64,000 nt of DNA from Actinomycetes bacterium (lineage in GTDB: Bacteria > Actinomycetota > Actinomycetes > Mycobacteriales > Mycobacteriaceae), in the NCBI GenBank assembly GCA_023460175.1, contig JAEWRC010000132.1, forward strand, positions 1-64,000. The letters run 5' to 3'. This document shows positions 61,808-64,000 of this stretch, piece after piece. The notes beneath the pieces are model-generated. The model was not told where the DNA came from, made no database searches, and was given only the letters and a program-made list of their open reading frames with translations. The position numbers were made by a program, and so were the translations under genes. Numbering within the stretch: the stretch's first letter is position 1; every line of letters begins with the position of its first letter.

Positions 61808-63460
61808 GTGGCCACGATTCCGGGCGAGGTGCCGAGGCTGATCAACGGTGCCGAGCGGCGCGTCTGGGACGCGTTGCGCACCCAGTTGGGTCCGGCGGAT
61901 CTGGTCATACCGGGCAAGCGGGTCACCGACCACCTCAAGGATCACGAGGTCGACTTCGTCGTCGCCCTCGAGGGTGCCGGCATCGTCGGCCTGGAGGTCA
62001 AGGGCGGGGAGGTCACCCACGACGGGCGGCGTTGGCTGCAGCGCCGCCGCGACGGGCACCACCACGAGATCGAACCGGTGCGCCAGGCGCGCGAGGCCTG
62101 TTACGCGCTGCGGTCCTTCGTCGAGGCGGACCCGCGCTGGACCCAGCGCCGGTTGCGGTGGGATCACGTGGTGGTCTTCCCCAATTCGTCGATCCCGGCG
62201 GACTTCGCGCTGTCGGAGTGCCCGCGCTGGAAGGTGATCGACCGCGACGACCTGTCCGACATCGTCGACCGGCTGCGGCAGGTGCTCGTCGATCAGGAGT
62301 TGCAGCGGCCGCTGTTGACCGCCGAGGGGATCGAGGAACTCCAGGTCGTATTCGGCGGGCGCGGCCTGCCGCAGCGCGACGTCGTCGCCCGGGCCCTGGC
62401 GAACGAGGACGCCGCCGACCTGCTCACCGAGCATCAGTCGGTGATCCTGGACGCCATCCGGCAACTGCACCGGGTGGAGGTGCGCGGGGGAGCGGGCAGC
62501 GGCAAGACTTTCCTGGCCGTCGAGCAGGCGCGCCGCCTGGCCCAGCGCGGCCAGCGGGTGGCGTTGGTGTGCTACTCCCACGGACTGGCGAGCTATCTGC
62601 AGCGGATCACCGCCAAGTGGCCGCGCCGCCAGCAGCCCGCCTACGTCGGCGAGTTCCATCAACTCGGGGTGACCTGGGGTGCGCCGGTCGGTCCCGACGA
62701 ATCCGTCCGCACCGAGGAGACGGTCCGGTTCTGGGAGCACGACCTGCCGCACCAGATGGCCGAGTTGGCCGCGGCGCTGGAACCCGGGCACCGGTTCGAC
62801 GCGGTGGTCATCGATGAGGCCCAGGACTTCGCCGACGCGTGGTGGGACCCGATCCTGGCCGCGTTGCGCGACGACGAGTCCGGCGGCATCTACGTGTTCA
62901 CCGACGAGGGGCAGCGGGTCTTCGACCGCCACGGCGCCCCGCCGGTGCCGTTGGTGCCGTTGATCCTCGATCACAATCTGCGCAACACCCGCCAGATCGC
63001 CACGGCGTTCCAGCCGCTGGTCGACCACCCGATGCGCTTCCTGGGCGGGGAGGGCCCGGCGGTCACGTTCGTGGCGTGCAGCACCGCCGAGGCCGTGGCG
63101 GCCGGGGACGATCAGGTGGACCTGCTGTTGGAATCCGGTTGGCGTCCAGAGGATGTCGCGCTGCTGACCACCGGCAGCCGGCACCCCGAGCAGGTCGCCC
63201 GGCAGGCCGAGGGGCACGACGCCTACTGGGACAGCTTCTGGGACACCGATCAGGTGTTCTACGGTCACGTGCTGGGCTTCAAGGGGCTCGAGCGGCGGGC
63301 GGTGGTGTTGGTGGTCAACGAGCAGGCCAAGTTCGAGCGCTCGCGCGAGCGCCTCTACGTGGGGCTGTCCCGGGCCCGTGACCAGTTGGTGGTGTGCGGG
63401 GATCCCGACTTCATCGCGGCGGTCGGCGGCCCGGACCTGGCCCGCCGGCTGGGTATCTAA
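61808..63460 (+). CDS. NERD-domain UvrD-like DNA helicase
   Basis: A 550-aa protein. The N-terminal NERD nuclease-like domain has DHEVDFVVALEG and GLEVKGGEV (D...ExK). Then a superfamily 1 helicase core: Walker A GGAGSGKTF near residue 225, Walker B VVIDEAQDFAD, a motif IV-like region, and motif VI RERLYVGLSRARDQLVV. Such proteins are linked to DNA processing and in some cases to plasmid or phage defence. GTG start with AAGGGGG upstream. It overlaps the convergent TetR gene by four bases. Confidence 0.85.
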   Translation: MATIPGEVPRLINGAERRVWDALRTQLGPADLVIPGKRVTDHLKDHEVDFVVALEGAGIVGLEVKGGEVTHDGRRWLQRRRDGHHHEIEPVRQAREACYALRSFVEADPRWTQRRLRWDHVVVFPNSSIPADFALSECPRWKVIDRDDLSDIVDRLRQVLVDQELQRPLLTAEGIEELQVVFGGRGLPQRDVVARALANEDAADLLTEHQSVILDAIRQLHRVEVRGGAGSGKTFLAVEQARRLAQRGQRVALVCYSHGLASYLQRITAKWPRRQQPAYVGEFHQLGVTWGAPVGPDESVRTEETVRFWEHDLPHQMAELAAALEPGHRFDAVVIDEAQDFADAWWDPILAALRDDESGGIYVFTDEGQRVFDRHGAPPVPLVPLILDHNLRNTRQIATAFQPLVDHPMRFLGGEGPAVTFVACSTAEAVAAGDDQVDLLLESGWRPEDVALLTTGSRHPEQVARQAEGHDAYWDSFWDTDQVFYGHVLGFKGLERRAVVLVVNEQAKFERSRERLYVGLSRARDQLVVCGDPDFIAAVGGPDLARRLGI

Positions 63461-64000
63461 CCCGCGAAGCCGCGCAGCAGGGCCCGCACGCCGGCGGTCC
63501 ACCGCCGGTCGACCGAGGACGCCGAGCTGCCGAGCCAGCGGCCGCCCTCCTGGACGGCCAAACCCTGCGCCAGGGCGAGCAACACGTGGGCGATGTCGAC
63601 GGGGTCGCCGGCCAGCGCGCCCTCCGCGACGCAGCGCCGCACCCGCGCCAGCAGGATCTCCCGGACCGTCGGGGCGTCCGGGCGCAGATCGCCGGGGCGC
63701 GGATCGAAGTCCTCGAACGGGCGGGAGAACATCACCCGGGCCAGCGCGGGATAGTCCAGGCAGAACTGCCGGAACGCCGCGATCAGCCGTTCCAGATCGG
63801 CCAGCGGCGCAGCGGATTCCGGCACCGCGGCCAACTCCCGACCGAGCCGACGGAACCCCTCGAGGTAGACCGCGCGCACCAATCCGGCTTTGTCCGTGAA
63901 CAATTCGTAGACCGCCGGCAGCGAGGTGCCCGCCCCCTCGGCGACCCGGCGAGTGGTGAACCCGGACAGGCCGTCGCGGCTCAGCACCTCGACGGCGGTG
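63457..64000 (-). CDS. TetR-family regulator, 5' end outside window
   Basis: The frame is open to the window edge; about 180 residues are present. The second half of a TetR helix-turn-helix is seen (GFTTRRVAEGAGTSLPAVYE, LFTDKAGLVRAVYL), followed by an all-helical ligand domain with RAVYLEGFRRLGRELAAV. An ATG at 63987 exists, but the helix before it (AVEVLSRDGLSG) belongs to the HTH, so the real start lies outside. The target is unknown. Confidence 0.85.
   Translation of the reverse strand, partial: TAVEVLSRDGLSGFTTRRVAEGAGTSLPAVYELFTDKAGLVRAVYLEGFRRLGRELAAVPESAAPLADLERLIAAFRQFCLDYPALARVMFSRPFEDFDPRPGDLRPDAPTVREILLARVRRCVAEGALAGDPVDIAHVLLALAQGLAVQEGGRWLGSSASSVDRRWTAGVRALLRGFAG

Noticed and set aside
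1..64000. CRISPR arrays, insertion sequences, prophage or rRNA genes
   Set aside because: No regularly spaced repeats, transposase, integrase or rRNA sequence was seen anywhere in the window.

Overview
The window is high-GC actinobacterial DNA that reads as a Mycobacterium/Mycolicibacterium chromosome. The reasons are menaquinone genes in the M. tuberculosis Rv0553-Rv0566c order, two full yrbE/mce operons and a broken third one, mannosyltransferase MgtA, the menaquinone reductase MenJ, Mce-associated membrane proteins, a UsfY protein, and many GTG/TTG starts. The gene set looks like that of a fast-growing environmental species; this is inference.

Layout. 1-8.2 kb: end of menC, an AraC/DJ-1 regulator with an isonitrile-hydratase-like enzyme, a BpoC-like hydrolase, menD, a DUF3592 protein, a thioredoxin-like lipoprotein, mgtA and menG. 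8.2-19.3 kb (minus strand): the first mce operon (yrbEA-yrbEB-mceA-F plus a Mce-associated gene) followed by two DUF2236/MpaB-type oxygenase genes. A tandem-domain TetR regulator of Mce3R type diverges from it. 20.8-25.3 kb: a small PUA/EVE-like protein, menJ, grcC1, htpX and an MPT64-like secreted protein. 25.3-34.9 kb (minus): the second mce operon. 35.4-39.4 kb: a secreted protein, gpsA, an FAD monooxygenase, yajQ, tRNA-Tyr and its terminator.

39.5-40.7 kb is a small accessory patch beside the tRNA: a toxin-antitoxin pair, a possible HicB-like fragment and a frameshifted small ORF. 40.7-43.8 kb is a VTC-domain / DUF4956 / CotH-kinase operon, the most suggestive little-studied system here. 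A TspO/MBR-family membrane protein follows. 44.9-49.6 kb is a decayed third mce cluster: a truncated mceD, frameshifted mceE and mceF, and two intact Mce-associated genes.

49.6-55.9 kb is a lipid or steroid catabolism group (two SDRs, an HSL-type esterase, two MaoC hotdog proteins, a lipid-transfer thiolase) with a second tandem TetR regulator. A 16-base motif follows the -10 element of at least two of its promoters and may be that regulator's operator. 56.1-64 kb: a lipoprotein, UsfY, a small membrane protein, a GNAT enzyme, a pirin, a CtpF-like P-type ATPase, a NERD-domain helicase, and a TetR gene cut by the window end.

In function, the window joins respiratory quinone synthesis (menC, menD, menG, menJ, grcC1) with lipid import (Mce) and lipid breakdown. 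The two mce operons sit between genes that are close neighbours in M. tuberculosis, so they look like insertions or rearrangements in an older block.
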